A stretch of 64,000 nt of DNA from Gilvibacter sp. SZ-19 (lineage in GTDB: Bacteria; Bacteroidota; Bacteroidia; Flavobacteriales; Flavobacteriaceae), in NCBI RefSeq assembly GCF_002163875.1, contig NZ_CP019333.1, forward strand, positions 502,864-566,863. The letters run 5' to 3'. Within the stretch, counting starts at the first letter, position 1, and each line of letters opens with the position of its first letter. Below, piece by piece: positions 7,426-15,457 of the stretch. The position numbers and the translations under genes are program-made. The notes beneath the pieces are model-generated. The model saw only the letters and a list, made by a program, of their open reading frames with translations, was not told where the DNA came from and made no database searches.

Positions 7426-8899
7426 GCGTCTCAAAATACTCCTGAGCCCTAGATATCAGGCCACTGCGCTTTTCTGCGTCCCACTTATCAAAGGTCCCTA
7501 GCAACATAGCCAAACGCGGGTTTGAACTAAAGAATTCTCTTTGCTTGTCCATAAAATGCCAAAATAGCGCATCCCAGATCTCTTGCCAGTCGCCTTTGGA
7601 GTAATTGCTCATTTTAAGAATATAATTGCTACTGCTTATATAAGGCTTAGTGGCAAAGAATCCGCCGTCGGCGAATTGACTCATGCCATACACATTAGGC
7701 ACCATGACCCAATCGTAGGCATCAATAAACAACTCCATGAACCATTTGTAAACCTCCTTAGGGTCAAATTCGCACAAAAGCATGAAATTCCCTAGAACCA
7801 TAAGGCGTTCAATATGGTGGCAATACCCTGTCTTAAGCACCTTTTTTATGGTATCATCAATTGGAGGAATTCCGGTCTCGCCGGTATAGAAAGATTTTGG
7901 AATCTTTCGGTCAAATCCCCAATAATTAGTAGTGCGCATAGGAACACCCTTGGCCATATACATACCTCGGATGAACTCTCGCCAGCCCATGATCTGTCTT
8001 ACAAAACCTTCTAAACTCTGGATCTTGATATCGTTCTCTTGGGCATATTCCAGGCTCCTGTCCAAAACGTACTGTGGCGTCAATAAGCCCACATTCAGCA
8101 TCGGGGTCAAAACAGAATGATGCAAATAGATCTCCTCTTTGACTATAGCGTCTTCATACGGACCAAAGCCGGCAAATCGTTGCTCTAAGAACTGTTCGAA
8201 CCAATCCTTTGCCGACTCGAAATCCAAGGCGTATAAAGGGGAATCGGTGGTCTGGCCGTAATTATCCTCAAAGTGATCTTCTACATAATTCAGCGCCTCT
8301 TTGTAGGCCGAGGTAGTGTCGGGAAACTGAATATTAGGTGGCGTTTTCCCTTTGGGATATTTCTTTCGGTTCTCCGTGTCATAAGTCCACTTGCCACCCT
8401 CCGGGTCATCGGATCCCGTGATCAATATATCCCTCGCCTTGCGCTCATTCTTGTAAAAAGTGGTCTGATGAAACTTCTTCTTATCGGCTCTGAAAAAATC
8501 AGAAAGCTCCTCACGAGTGTTCAAAAACATTGGACTTTCCAATACTTTGAGCTCCAATTCTTCCGCCTCACAGGCCTCATGCAGCCATTTGTCTAGATAG
8601 AAATCAACCGGATCTACTACTAAAATTTTTGTGTAGTCATTATCCTTTAGCCATGCGACCAGCTTTTTCAAGGGCGCGTGATCTTCGTGAAACTCCACAT
8701 AAGTGCAATTATAGCCTTCTGTATCCAAATAGGAGGCATAGGTCTTAAGTGTAGCCCTGTGATAGACCAACTTCTGCTTGTGAAATTTCTGATAGGTAAA
8801 AAGCAGCGGCGACTCCACCAAGACCACATCCGTATCCGTCGATAGGGCTGGGTGATCTTTAAAGAGTTGATGCGGAAAAATTAGGCTAACCGTGCTCAT
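7418..8899 (-). CDS. Cryptochrome/photolyase of the FeS-BCP (DPRP, CryB/PhrB-like) family lacking the FeS ligands
   Basis: 493 aa. N-terminal antenna-type Rossmann domain ([14 protein letters not shown], residues 5-20) and C-terminal FAD-binding helical domain with '[11 protein letters not shown]' (304-313), '[15 protein letters not shown]' (361-375), '[21 protein letters not shown]' (393-413) and '[18 protein letters not shown]' (416-433). It belongs to the bacterial cryptochrome/(6-4) photolyase family that normally binds a 4Fe-4S cluster. The four Cys ligands (346, 434, 437, 450 in R. sphaeroides CryB numbering, from memory) appear absent: the equivalents read Pro346, Ser434 and Asp437, and the segment bearing the fourth ligand is missing. 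Starts inside the stop of the DUF2256 gene (ATGA overlap). Role inferred: blue-light DNA repair or signalling. Confidence 0.88.
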   Translation of the reverse strand: MSTVSLIFPHQLFKDHPALSTDTDVVLVESPLLFTYQKFHKQKLVYHRATLKTYASYLDTEGYNCTYVEFHEDHAPLKKLVAWLKDNDYTKILVVDPVDFYLDKWLHEACEAEELELKVLESPMFLNTREELSDFFRADKKKFHQTTFYKNERKARDILITGSDDPEGGKWTYDTENRKKYPKGKTPPNIQFPDTTSAYKEALNYVEDHFEDNYGQTTDSPLYALDFESAKDWFEQFLEQRFAGFGPYEDAIVKEEIYLHHSVLTPMLNVGLLTPQYVLDRSLEYAQENDIKIQSLEGFVRQIMGWREFIRGMYMAKGVPMRTTNYWGFDRKIPKSFYTGETGIPPIDDTIKKVLKTGYCHHIERLMVLGNFMLLCEFDPKEVYKWFMELFIDAYDWVMVPNVYGMSQFADGGFFATKPYISSSNYILKMSNYSKGDWQEIWDALFWHFMDKQREFFSSNPRLAMLLGTFDKWDAEKRSGLISRAQEYFETLT

Positions 8900-9033
8900 G
8901 AGTTCTTGTTTTTATTTCCGCTACAGCGTTTACTGCAATACTTGACCTGCTCCCAGTCACGCTCCCACTTTTTTCTCCAAGTGAAAGGTCGGCAACAAGT
9001 TGCACAAATTTTGGTCGGTAGCGGTTTTTTCAT
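8896..9033 (-). CDS. DUF2256 small zinc-ribbon-like protein
   Basis: 45 aa, reading [20 protein letters not shown], then [22 protein letters not shown]. The pattern C-x2-C-x-RPF-x-WRKKW-x4-W-x3-YCSxRC is the DUF2256 family, a tiny Cys-pair protein commonly found beside or fused to FeS-type photolyases. It probably binds zinc. The stop overlaps the ATG of the photolyase gene by 4 nt (ATGA), and the start is directly adjacent to the flavin reductase stop, so the three are surely co-translated. Function unknown. Confidence 0.88.
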   Translation of the reverse strand: MKKPLPTKICATCCRPFTWRKKWERDWEQVKYCSKRCSGNKNKNS

Positions 9034-9681
9034 TTATACAGATTTATCAAATGGTGGAACTTCTTCCACTCGGGCATAAGGGTAATCGCCAACTTCTTGC
9101 ATTCGGTAATAAGTATTCAAACCTGAAATACCGGCTATCTCGAGTTTTTCGAGATTCAACTTTCCGTTCACCTCATCTACCCAATTTGGGACTTCTATCA
9201 ATTCTATCTGACCAATTACGAATAAGGTACCATTCTGTGGAATTGGGATCTCATTGACCTTTTTAAGACCGATCTTAACCGGAGACTCCTTGACAAAAGG
9301 TGCGGGAAAATCGTTTAAGTATTCTGGCGTGAATCCGCAGCGCTCAAATTCACTCACTCCTTCGTCGAATTTGGCAGAGGTGTAATGGGCTTGTTTGGTA
9401 TGCGAGGCAGGCACATGATTAATGGTATAATAACCGTTGTGCTCCATATTGTTGTAAGTATCGCGTCTAAACTCAAAATGAGGCCGAAGCACAAAACCTA
9501 TAAAAGGCGGGTTGCTCCCCAAATGGACCACAGAACTAAAAATGGCCAAATTCTCATGACCGTCCTGACTAACTGTACCGATCAAATTAGCCGGTTTAAC
9601 ACCGGTAATTGAATTGATCAAATGCAGGCGCTTAATGCGATCCATTTGGGCAATATCACTATGCGTGTACTTTGTTTTCAT
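9034..9681 (-). CDS. Flavin reductase-like (FMN-binding split-barrel) protein
   Basis: 215 aa. Split-barrel flavin-binding fold indicated by 'SITGVKPANLIGTVSQDGHENLAIFSSVVHLGSNPPFIGFVLRP' and 'NMEHNGYYTINHVP'. Members bind FMN and many reduce free flavins with NAD(P)H. Located within a photolyase block, it could supply reduced flavin or act as a flavin-binding partner; that is inference. Overlaps the upstream photolyase stop by 4 nt (ATGA-type). Confidence 0.82.
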   Translation of the reverse strand: MKTKYTHSDIAQMDRIKRLHLINSITGVKPANLIGTVSQDGHENLAIFSSVVHLGSNPPFIGFVLRPHFEFRRDTYNNMEHNGYYTINHVPASHTKQAHYTSAKFDEGVSEFERCGFTPEYLNDFPAPFVKESPVKIGLKKVNEIPIPQNGTLFVIGQIELIEVPNWVDEVNGKLNLEKLEIAGISGLNTYYRMQEVGDYPYARVEEVPPFDKSV

Positions 9682-11168
9682 TTGATGCGTCGGGTATGTG
9701 TTTTTAAAATTCGTTGTTTTTCTTTTTGTACCTGCGGATGCTTTCTATGACCGTAAATACGCTGGCGTGCTGCTTTACCGGAACTTTCTAGATCTACAAG
9801 AGGCAGCGGATAATCCACGCCCAACTCAAAATTCATGAATTGTTGTTCCATGGGGGTCAAGGTCCAAGGTTGGTGAATGTGGGTAGTGGGAACCTCTCGT
9901 AATTCCGGCACCCATTGCTTAATAAATTCACCATCCGGATCGTGATCCAAACCTTGCTTTACCGGATTATACATACGAACAGTATTTACACCTGTGGTTC
10001 CAGCTTGCATTTGAAACTGCGGATAGTGGATCCCCGGCTCGTAGTCTAAGAACAACTGGGCCAAATGATAGACCCCATCGCGCCAATCTTGTCCTAAATG
10101 ATGACAAAAAAAGGAAACCAGCATGGCACGCATTCTAAAGTTTATCCAACCAGTGGCATGTAAACAACGCATGTTCGCATCGACCATAGGATAACCGGTC
10201 TGGCCGCTCTTCCAAGCTTTGATAAAGGCTTCATTACGCTGCCAATCCATGTGTTCGTAACCCCGATTGATACACAAGGTCTCGTACTCACACTCTACCT
10301 CGAACTTCTGTATAAAATGTGAACGCCACTTGACCCGAGTCAAAAAACCATTAAAAGCCCTCTTATTATTTGCCGCGTTGGGGTGATTCTTTACATACTG
10401 ATAGACCTGCTTCACCGAAAGACAACCCCAAGCTAAATAAGGAGAGACCCTTCCGCAGCTATACCTACTGCCCAAAGGTTTTGAGATCTGCCGCATATAA
10501 TTGCGCCCTCGCTCTTCACAAAAGCTCTTTAAGTACTTCCACCCCATGGTCTCTCCAGGTGCTTGATAAGCCGCCGGATACGCACTCCAGGCTTGTTTTA
10601 AAGTCTCAGGTATTTGAAATTTGTGTTTCCAATCCAGAGTTAAATCCGGATCAAAACTGTTGTTGATCAATGGCGAATGCATCTTGACAAACCACGCTTT
10701 GTCCCAACCATCGCGGTTTTGAATGCCGCGAAGCACTCCTTCCCGCTGAAATTCCAGCCATTCAATGTTATTCTGAAGGCAAAGTTGAGCAACTTCTTTA
10801 TCGCGATCCCAACTCAGTTGTACTCCACTTTCCCTATAACTAAAGAGTCGTTTTACTCTGTATTTGTGTAAGATCTCGCTAAAGACCACCACGGCATCTG
10901 CGTAGCAAATGCCCAAGGTCCGCCCTTGGACTCCCAAAGTCTTTTTTAAATCTTGAAGCGATTCAAAAATGAATTGATTGTGTCTTAGACTACACTGCGG
11001 ATGAGCGAGCAAGGTAGGCTCAAACAAATAAAGGATCAGATAGGGTATTCCAGCAGCCTCGGCCGCTGCAAGTGGCTCGTGATCCTGTGAACGCAGATCG
11101 CGTTTTAACCAAACGATATTAATTTCAGGGCGACTCAAAAGCGCAACTCCTTTTCCGCTTTTTTCCAA
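9678..11168 (-). CDS. Cryptochrome/deoxyribodipyrimidine photo-lyase family protein (full length)
   Basis: 496 aa with both domains: N-terminal alpha/beta antenna domain beginning 'INIVWLKRDLRSQDHEPL', and C-terminal FAD-binding domain with 'GRVSPYLAWGCLS', 'TGYPMVDANMRCLHATGWINFRMRAMLVSFF', 'FLDYEPGIHYPQFQMQAG' and 'VRMYNPVKQGLDHDPDGEFIKQWVPEL'. Repairs pyrimidine dimers or acts as a blue-light sensor; I cannot tell which. The chosen ATG (11168) lies 34 nt inside the previous gene. The C-terminus is rich in Lys/Arg. Confidence 0.9.
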   Translation of the reverse strand: MEKSGKGVALLSRPEINIVWLKRDLRSQDHEPLAAAEAAGIPYLILYLFEPTLLAHPQCSLRHNQFIFESLQDLKKTLGVQGRTLGICYADAVVVFSEILHKYRVKRLFSYRESGVQLSWDRDKEVAQLCLQNNIEWLEFQREGVLRGIQNRDGWDKAWFVKMHSPLINNSFDPDLTLDWKHKFQIPETLKQAWSAYPAAYQAPGETMGWKYLKSFCEERGRNYMRQISKPLGSRYSCGRVSPYLAWGCLSVKQVYQYVKNHPNAANNKRAFNGFLTRVKWRSHFIQKFEVECEYETLCINRGYEHMDWQRNEAFIKAWKSGQTGYPMVDANMRCLHATGWINFRMRAMLVSFFCHHLGQDWRDGVYHLAQLFLDYEPGIHYPQFQMQAGTTGVNTVRMYNPVKQGLDHDPDGEFIKQWVPELREVPTTHIHQPWTLTPMEQQFMNFELGVDYPLPLVDLESSGKAARQRIYGHRKHPQVQKEKQRILKTHTRRIK

Positions 11169-12271
11169 AAAGCAAAGAAAGAGCGGTGGGTTCCTTGTAC
11201 GCTAGTCATCCAATCACGAGGATGCTCGGTTCCGCGATAATCAGTATTTAAAGGATGCTCCTTATAATGAATCTTTGAAACGCCTAAGTTTGCTTCAAGG
11301 GCATTAAAACTGCCAACAAAGTGCTGCAAATTGGGGATATTCTCACCTAAAGCCATCGCAAAATCCACAGCTTTTTGGCCTATCGGGTACTGCTCAAAAA
11401 CTTCTGGCTCCCAAAGCATAATGCGGTTCATATCCTGATCATCCAACCACTGCGGATCCAAATTGTAGTAGTTATAGACCGCTGTTGGCAAGGACTCATC
11501 AATTTGAAGCTCCGCTGGTTTGGGTAAAGGCGTTTCGAGATTCCAGTCGCTACTGGCTGCAAGTTCACTGGGTTGTTCCAGTGCTGCAAGTTCCTCATAG
11601 GTCACGTCCAGAAAAGTACCTTTCTGTTTACTAAAGGTGTATTTATTGATGTTGTCTTGATTGGCAATATACTTTTTGCCAGCATTGCTACCAGCAACCC
11701 ATTGCCAACTCAAAGCATTGCTCGCCCAATCGCCGTCGAGTAAGTGATAATACATCCAACGGGCCGGTTGCTTCCAGTGCGCTCCGCCTTGATTACACGT
11801 AATGGCTGCGGTATACATACGGATGTGGTTGTGCATATATCCATTAGTGTACAATTGCTCAATGGCGCTATCTATGGCGTCAATACCTGTTTCGGCTTGG
11901 TCAACTGCAGCGACCATATTGTGATGTTTTACATCGGGTTGCGGACGTTTAAAATCTTGGTTGATGTTCTCTCCTTGATCTTTCCACAAGGTCTGCCAAT
12001 AGTCTCGCCAGGCCAATTCCTGCACAAATTTTTCGACCTCATATTTCTTGTAGCCTTCTGCTTTGAGAAAGTCCAACACATACTTGGTAGAAATAACGCC
12101 ACGCGAAATATAGGGCGACAAATAGGTTACATCCCCATTGATAAAGTTACGCGTCTTAGCATATCGCTTAGGGCGAATGGCCTCGACCCGTTTCTGAATC
12201 GCATCAAAATCGGTTGGAAAGTCTAGCGCTTGCTGATCTTGTTTCCGGTTATTTGTCGTTGACGGCTGCAT
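11135..12271 (-). CDS. Antenna-less photolyase-like protein (FAD-binding domain only)
   Basis: 378 aa. It shows a photolyase FAD-binding domain, 'YLSPYISRGVIST', 'QELAWRDYWQTLW', 'NGYMHNHIRMYTAAIT', 'YHLLDGDWASNALSWQWVAGSNAGKKYIANQDNINKY', but no N-terminal Rossmann antenna domain: only about 40 residues precede the FAD region. The gene is not obviously truncated, because the start overlaps the upstream gene in operon fashion and all core motifs are intact. Short photolyase classes without antenna are known in bacteria; whether this belongs to one needs a tree. A C-terminal extension of ~150 residues is unassigned. Confidence 0.85.
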   Translation of the reverse strand: MQPSTTNNRKQDQQALDFPTDFDAIQKRVEAIRPKRYAKTRNFINGDVTYLSPYISRGVISTKYVLDFLKAEGYKKYEVEKFVQELAWRDYWQTLWKDQGENINQDFKRPQPDVKHHNMVAAVDQAETGIDAIDSAIEQLYTNGYMHNHIRMYTAAITCNQGGAHWKQPARWMYYHLLDGDWASNALSWQWVAGSNAGKKYIANQDNINKYTFSKQKGTFLDVTYEELAALEQPSELAASSDWNLETPLPKPAELQIDESLPTAVYNYYNLDPQWLDDQDMNRIMLWEPEVFEQYPIGQKAVDFAMALGENIPNLQHFVGSFNALEANLGVSKIHYKEHPLNTDYRGTEHPRDWMTSVQGTHRSFFAFWKKAEKELRF

Positions 12272-12498
12272 TTGAATCGGTCTATTTCTGGGTTTCGTTT
12301 CTTAAGGTGCTTTTGGCTAACTCCGCTGTTAACGCGCTTGCGCCACAAATTAAAACTAGAGCGTTTCAGCTCGCGTCTCATGAGTTTGATCACCTCTTTC
12401 TCAGGCAATCCAAACTGAGCTTCTATGGCTTCAAAGGGAGTGCGATCTTCCCAAGCCATTTCAATAATGCGGTCTATGGCTCTTTCGTCTAACTTCAT
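12223..12498 (-). CDS. TIGR03643 family small protein
   Basis: 91 aa. The first ~70 residues contain the TIGR03643 signature 'RIIEMAWEDRTPFEAI' ... 'LPEKEVIKLMRRELKRSSFNLWRKRVNSGVSQKHLKK', a basic, helix-rich protein that may be DNA- or RNA-binding. The remaining ~20 residues overlap the start of the downstream photolyase-like gene by 49 nt. In other marine bacteria this family sits in the same photolyase clusters (from general knowledge). Function unknown. Confidence 0.85.
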   Translation of the reverse strand: MKLDERAIDRIIEMAWEDRTPFEAIEAQFGLPEKEVIKLMRRELKRSSFNLWRKRVNSGVSQKHLKKRNPEIDRFKCSRQRQITGNKISKR

Positions 12499-12962
12499 TT
12501 GAATTCTCCGAAGCGTTTATTTACAGCCTGAACGCGATAATCAAAGATCTCTTTGAGCTTCTTGCGAATGACCAAGCTGTTCATAATAGATCCCAAAATT
12601 CCAAAAGGAGGCTGATACGAAACAATATCGCGCATCATAACACCGCCTTCTATCGGCTCAATGAAATGTTGATGATGCCACAGCTTGTATGGCCCCACAC
12701 GTTGCTCGTCTATAAAATAGGCTTTGTCGGTCACCTTGGTGATCTCTGTGACCCAAGTTGTAGGAATACCCAGCAGGGGTTTTACGATATAGCTGATTAT
12801 CATTCCCGGATACATCTTTTCCGGCAGGTCTTCTGAGGTGATATCGAACCCCATATAATCTGGTGTGATCTCTTTTAAATTGGCCGGAGACGAAATAAAA
12901 TCCCACACCTCATCTATGGTGGCTGGTATTTTCTGACTGCGTTTAAACTGATAGAATCCCAT
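12495..12962 (-). CDS. SRPBCC family ligand-binding protein
   Basis: 155 aa. START/Bet v1-like fold: 'FKRSQKIPATIDEVWDFISSPANLKEITPDYMGFDI' at the N-terminus and 'HHQHFIEPIEGGVMMRDIVSYQPPFGILGSIMNSLVIRKKLKEIFDYR' at the C-terminus, the latter typical of a subgroup found in light-response/photolyase clusters. Likely binds a hydrophobic ligand. Coupled to neighbours: TAATG overlap with the gene before, 4-nt overlap with the gene after. Confidence 0.85.
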   Translation of the reverse strand: MGFYQFKRSQKIPATIDEVWDFISSPANLKEITPDYMGFDITSEDLPEKMYPGMIISYIVKPLLGIPTTWVTEITKVTDKAYFIDEQRVGPYKLWHHQHFIEPIEGGVMMRDIVSYQPPFGILGSIMNSLVIRKKLKEIFDYRVQAVNKRFGEFK

Positions 12963-13135
12963 TAGTTGGCGTTTTGAATGACGTCAATTTTCTTGTTGAT
13001 CTCTTCTGCCTTGGCGTACATTTCGTCGCTGGCTTTTCTGTTAGAGGTAGACAAACGCTGTGCCTCTGCCATGGCTTTGGCATAAGCTTCGCTAAGCTTT
13101 TCCAATTCCGATTTCTTTTTGAACAATCCAAACAT
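12962..13135 (-). CDS. Lacal_2735 family small protein
   Basis: 57 aa, starting MFGLFKKKSELEKLSEAYAK and continuing with 'AQRLSTSNRKASDEMYAKAEEINKKID'. This small, highly charged, helical (probably coiled-coil) protein matches what I recall as the Lacal_2735 family of Flavobacteriia. Two nt separate it from the SDR stop, and its stop overlaps the SRPBCC start (TAATG). Function unknown. Confidence 0.78.
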   Translation of the reverse strand: MFGLFKKKSELEKLSEAYAKAMAEAQRLSTSNRKASDEMYAKAEEINKKIDVIQNAN

Positions 13136-13137
13136 AA

Positions 13138-13830
13138 TTACACTTTTAAGGTTGAGATTCCCCCGTCTACTTGTAGCACCTGTCCGGTGATCCAGCTAGA
13201 AGAGTCGTTTAGTAAAAAAGAGGCAGCATTGGCTATATCTTCTGGAGCACCGATCTTCTGAAGCGGATGCCTTTTGGCGTTGGCTTCTTTCTTATCGTCA
13301 GAACTCAATAATCGCGAAGCCAATGGTGTATCGGTAATTGAAGGCGCAATTGCATTGACACGCACCGTTGGCGCAAGTTCTGCAGCTAAGGCACGTGTGA
13401 GTCCCTCTATAGCACCCTTGGACATGGCGACTTGCGTATGAAAATTAAAACCAGACTGCACGGCAACCGTTGAAAACATGACCACAGAACCCTTGCCATT
13501 CTTTAACGGCTCTAAAGCGTGTTGTATAGCGCGAACAGCTCCACCAACCTGCAAATCAAAATCTGCTTGGATATTCTCTTTCTTAAGTCGCTTGAAAGGC
13601 AGTAGATTAATCGCCCCTGGGCAATAAGCCAAGCCGGCAATGGCATCTGGGAGTTCCGGCATAGTTGCATTCTCGTCGGTTACATCTAACTGATGAAACG
13701 ATACATTGTCTAGTTCTTGCGGTGTAGTGGAATTATAAGTCGCTATGACCTTGTGGCCTTGATCGCTCAGCATTTTTACTAATGCCGCGCCGATACCACT
13801 TGTTCCACCGATCACTAAATAGGTCTTCAT
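13138..13830 (-). CDS. SDR family protein with altered active site
   Basis: 230 aa. Rossmann NAD(P)-binding motif GGTSGIG at residues 8-14, an active-site Ser at 120 (MFSTVAV), and a C-terminal 'GQVLQVDGG'. The usual YxxxK reads V134-A-M-S-K138, so the catalytic Tyr is replaced by Val; His131 sits at the position that is Tyr in enoyl-ACP reductases (Y-x6-K). It may be catalytically unusual or a nucleotide-binding/regulatory protein. First gene of the minus-strand photolyase operon, directly behind a promoter with a doubled palindromic element. Confidence 0.85.
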   Translation of the reverse strand: MKTYLVIGGTSGIGAALVKMLSDQGHKVIATYNSTTPQELDNVSFHQLDVTDENATMPELPDAIAGLAYCPGAINLLPFKRLKKENIQADFDLQVGGAVRAIQHALEPLKNGKGSVVMFSTVAVQSGFNFHTQVAMSKGAIEGLTRALAAELAPTVRVNAIAPSITDTPLASRLLSSDDKKEANAKRHPLQKIGAPEDIANAASFLLNDSSSWITGQVLQVDGGISTLKV

Positions 13831-13838
13831 GTTTTACT

Positions 13839-13876
13839 TTTTGTTTAAACAAAATTACTATTTATTAAACAAAATA
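13839..13876 (-). promoter_or_regulatory. Regulated promoter of the photolyase operon with doubled TTAAACAAAAT element
   Basis: A perfect 16-bp palindrome TTTTGTTTAAACAAAA spans 13839-13854. AAACAAAAT recurs 20 bp further upstream (13867-13875), preceded by TT in both copies, i.e. about two helical turns away. The -7 box TAATTTTG (minus, 13857-13850) is embedded between them and I see no TTG at the -33 distance, suggesting control by a DNA-binding protein on one face of the helix. The regulator is not encoded in this window as far as I can see. Confidence 0.55.
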
Positions 13877-13974
13877 TGCTTAAAGAAATTATAATTCCTT
13901 CTTATATACCCATAGCAAGCTTTCTATCCCCAATGAATTGACTATTTTTAGGGGACTAAATCAAAACATTCATC

Positions 13975-15444
13975 ATGCAAAAAACACTATTCTTTATTGC
14001 TTTCCTTTTCTGCGGATTTGCGACTTTGGCGCAATCTGACGTACAAATGGTAGAAGAGACCGTGAGTCGTTCCAACATAGAAGGACATATTTATTTTTTA
14101 GCGGACGATTTATTAAAAGGGCGTCAAACAGGAACTCCCGAACTTAAAATTGCCGCGACCTATCTCGCAACGCAACTTCGCAGCTACGGAGTTAAACCAG
14201 ATCCGACAACAGGAAGTTACTTCCAGGCCATGCCGATGCAGAAGAATTTCCCACCAGCAACAATGGAATTGACCGTCAATGGGCAAAAAATGGAAAATGC
14301 TGTGGCCATGAGCCAAGGTAATGTAGACTTCAGCGGAACAATGGTTTATATGGGCTTTGGACTAGAAGCCGACTACCAAGATGTTGACGTTAAAGGAAAA
14401 GTGGTGATTGTTAAAGCCGGAAACGAAGAAGGTGGCGGCGCTCAGCAAGCCTTTGGTCTAATAGGTGATAAAACTGCCTTAGCGCAAAAGAACGGTGCTA
14501 TTGGCGTTATAGAATTTATAGACACCAACGACCAGATCTGGGGCTTTATAGATCATCAATTCAACGAACCAAGAGTTGGACTTGCCAGCTCTGAGGACGA
14601 AGAAGACAGCATACCCTTTCTGTGGGTAAAAGATACAGGAGGAACTATCGCTGCAGGACTGTGGCAAAAGAATCCGGAAGGAAGTTTTACTATGGCAAAA
14701 AAGGCCGCGGAAAAATTAGACAGCTACAATGTTGTAGGTTGGGTAGAAGGCTCGGATCCGAAGTTGAAAGAAGAATTCATCATTTATTCCGGGCACTATG
14801 ACCACGTGGGCATTGGTACTCCAGATGCAACAGGAGATACTATTTACAACGGAGCTAGAGACAATGCTGTTGGGGTGACCACTGTATTGAGTATGGCAGA
14901 GAACCTCGCCAAATATCCTACCAAAAGATCGGCCTTGTTCATTCTATTTACCGGAGAAGAAATGGGTCTTCTAGGAAGTCGTTATTATGTGGAGAATCCC
15001 ATATTGCCATTGAATAAGATGGTCTACTGTTTTAACAGTGACAACGCCGGTTACAATGATACTTCCTTGGCTACGATAATTGGTTTGCCAAGAACTACTG
15101 CAGCAGATCATATTAAAAATGCCTGCAAGCAATTTGGTTTGACCGCTGTAGATGACCCAGCTCCAGAACAAGGCTTGTTTGACCGTTCTGACAATGTGAA
15201 CTTTGCCCGTGTTGGTATTCCTGCTCCTACCTTTAGTTTAGGATTCACTGCCTTTAACGGCGATGTGACCAAATACTACCACAGACCTGGAGATGAGGCC
15301 GATAACATTGACTATGAGTATATGGAAAAGTTCTTCAAGTCTTATGTCTTGGCAGGACGCCTCATAGGGAACGATCCTGTAACTCCTACTTGGACCGCAG
15401 GCGACAAATACGAAGAGGCTTCTAAAGAACTTTACGGCAACTAA
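13975..15444 (+). CDS. Secreted M28 family metallopeptidase with PA-like insert
   Basis: 489 aa. Signal peptide to about ATLAQ. Zinc aminopeptidase core of family M28: 'YSGHYDHVGIG' (metal His), 'NGARDNAVGVTTVLSMAENLAK' (bridging Asp), 'LFTGEEMGLLGSRYY' (catalytic Glu and metal Glu), 'NSDNAGY' (metal Asp) and 'KYYHRPGDEADNIDYEYM' (metal His). Between residues ~110 and 240 lies a protease-associated-type insert. Releases N-terminal amino acids or di/tripeptides in the periplasm or outside. 13 nt before the M20 gene, likely an operon for peptide scavenging. Confidence 0.92.
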   Translation: MQKTLFFIAFLFCGFATLAQSDVQMVEETVSRSNIEGHIYFLADDLLKGRQTGTPELKIAATYLATQLRSYGVKPDPTTGSYFQAMPMQKNFPPATMELTVNGQKMENAVAMSQGNVDFSGTMVYMGFGLEADYQDVDVKGKVVIVKAGNEEGGGAQQAFGLIGDKTALAQKNGAIGVIEFIDTNDQIWGFIDHQFNEPRVGLASSEDEEDSIPFLWVKDTGGTIAAGLWQKNPEGSFTMAKKAAEKLDSYNVVGWVEGSDPKLKEEFIIYSGHYDHVGIGTPDATGDTIYNGARDNAVGVTTVLSMAENLAKYPTKRSALFILFTGEEMGLLGSRYYVENPILPLNKMVYCFNSDNAGYNDTSLATIIGLPRTTAADHIKNACKQFGLTAVDDPAPEQGLFDRSDNVNFARVGIPAPTFSLGFTAFNGDVTKYYHRPGDEADNIDYEYMEKFFKSYVLAGRLIGNDPVTPTWTAGDKYEEASKELYGN

Positions 15445-15457
15445 AAACCACAACAAA

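Noticed and set aside
12943-13131. 62-codon minus-strand frame starting MDCSKRNRNWK
   Set aside because: It is a shifted frame over the real 57-aa Lacal_2735-type gene at 12962-13135, which has coding-like composition and ordered overlaps with both neighbours.
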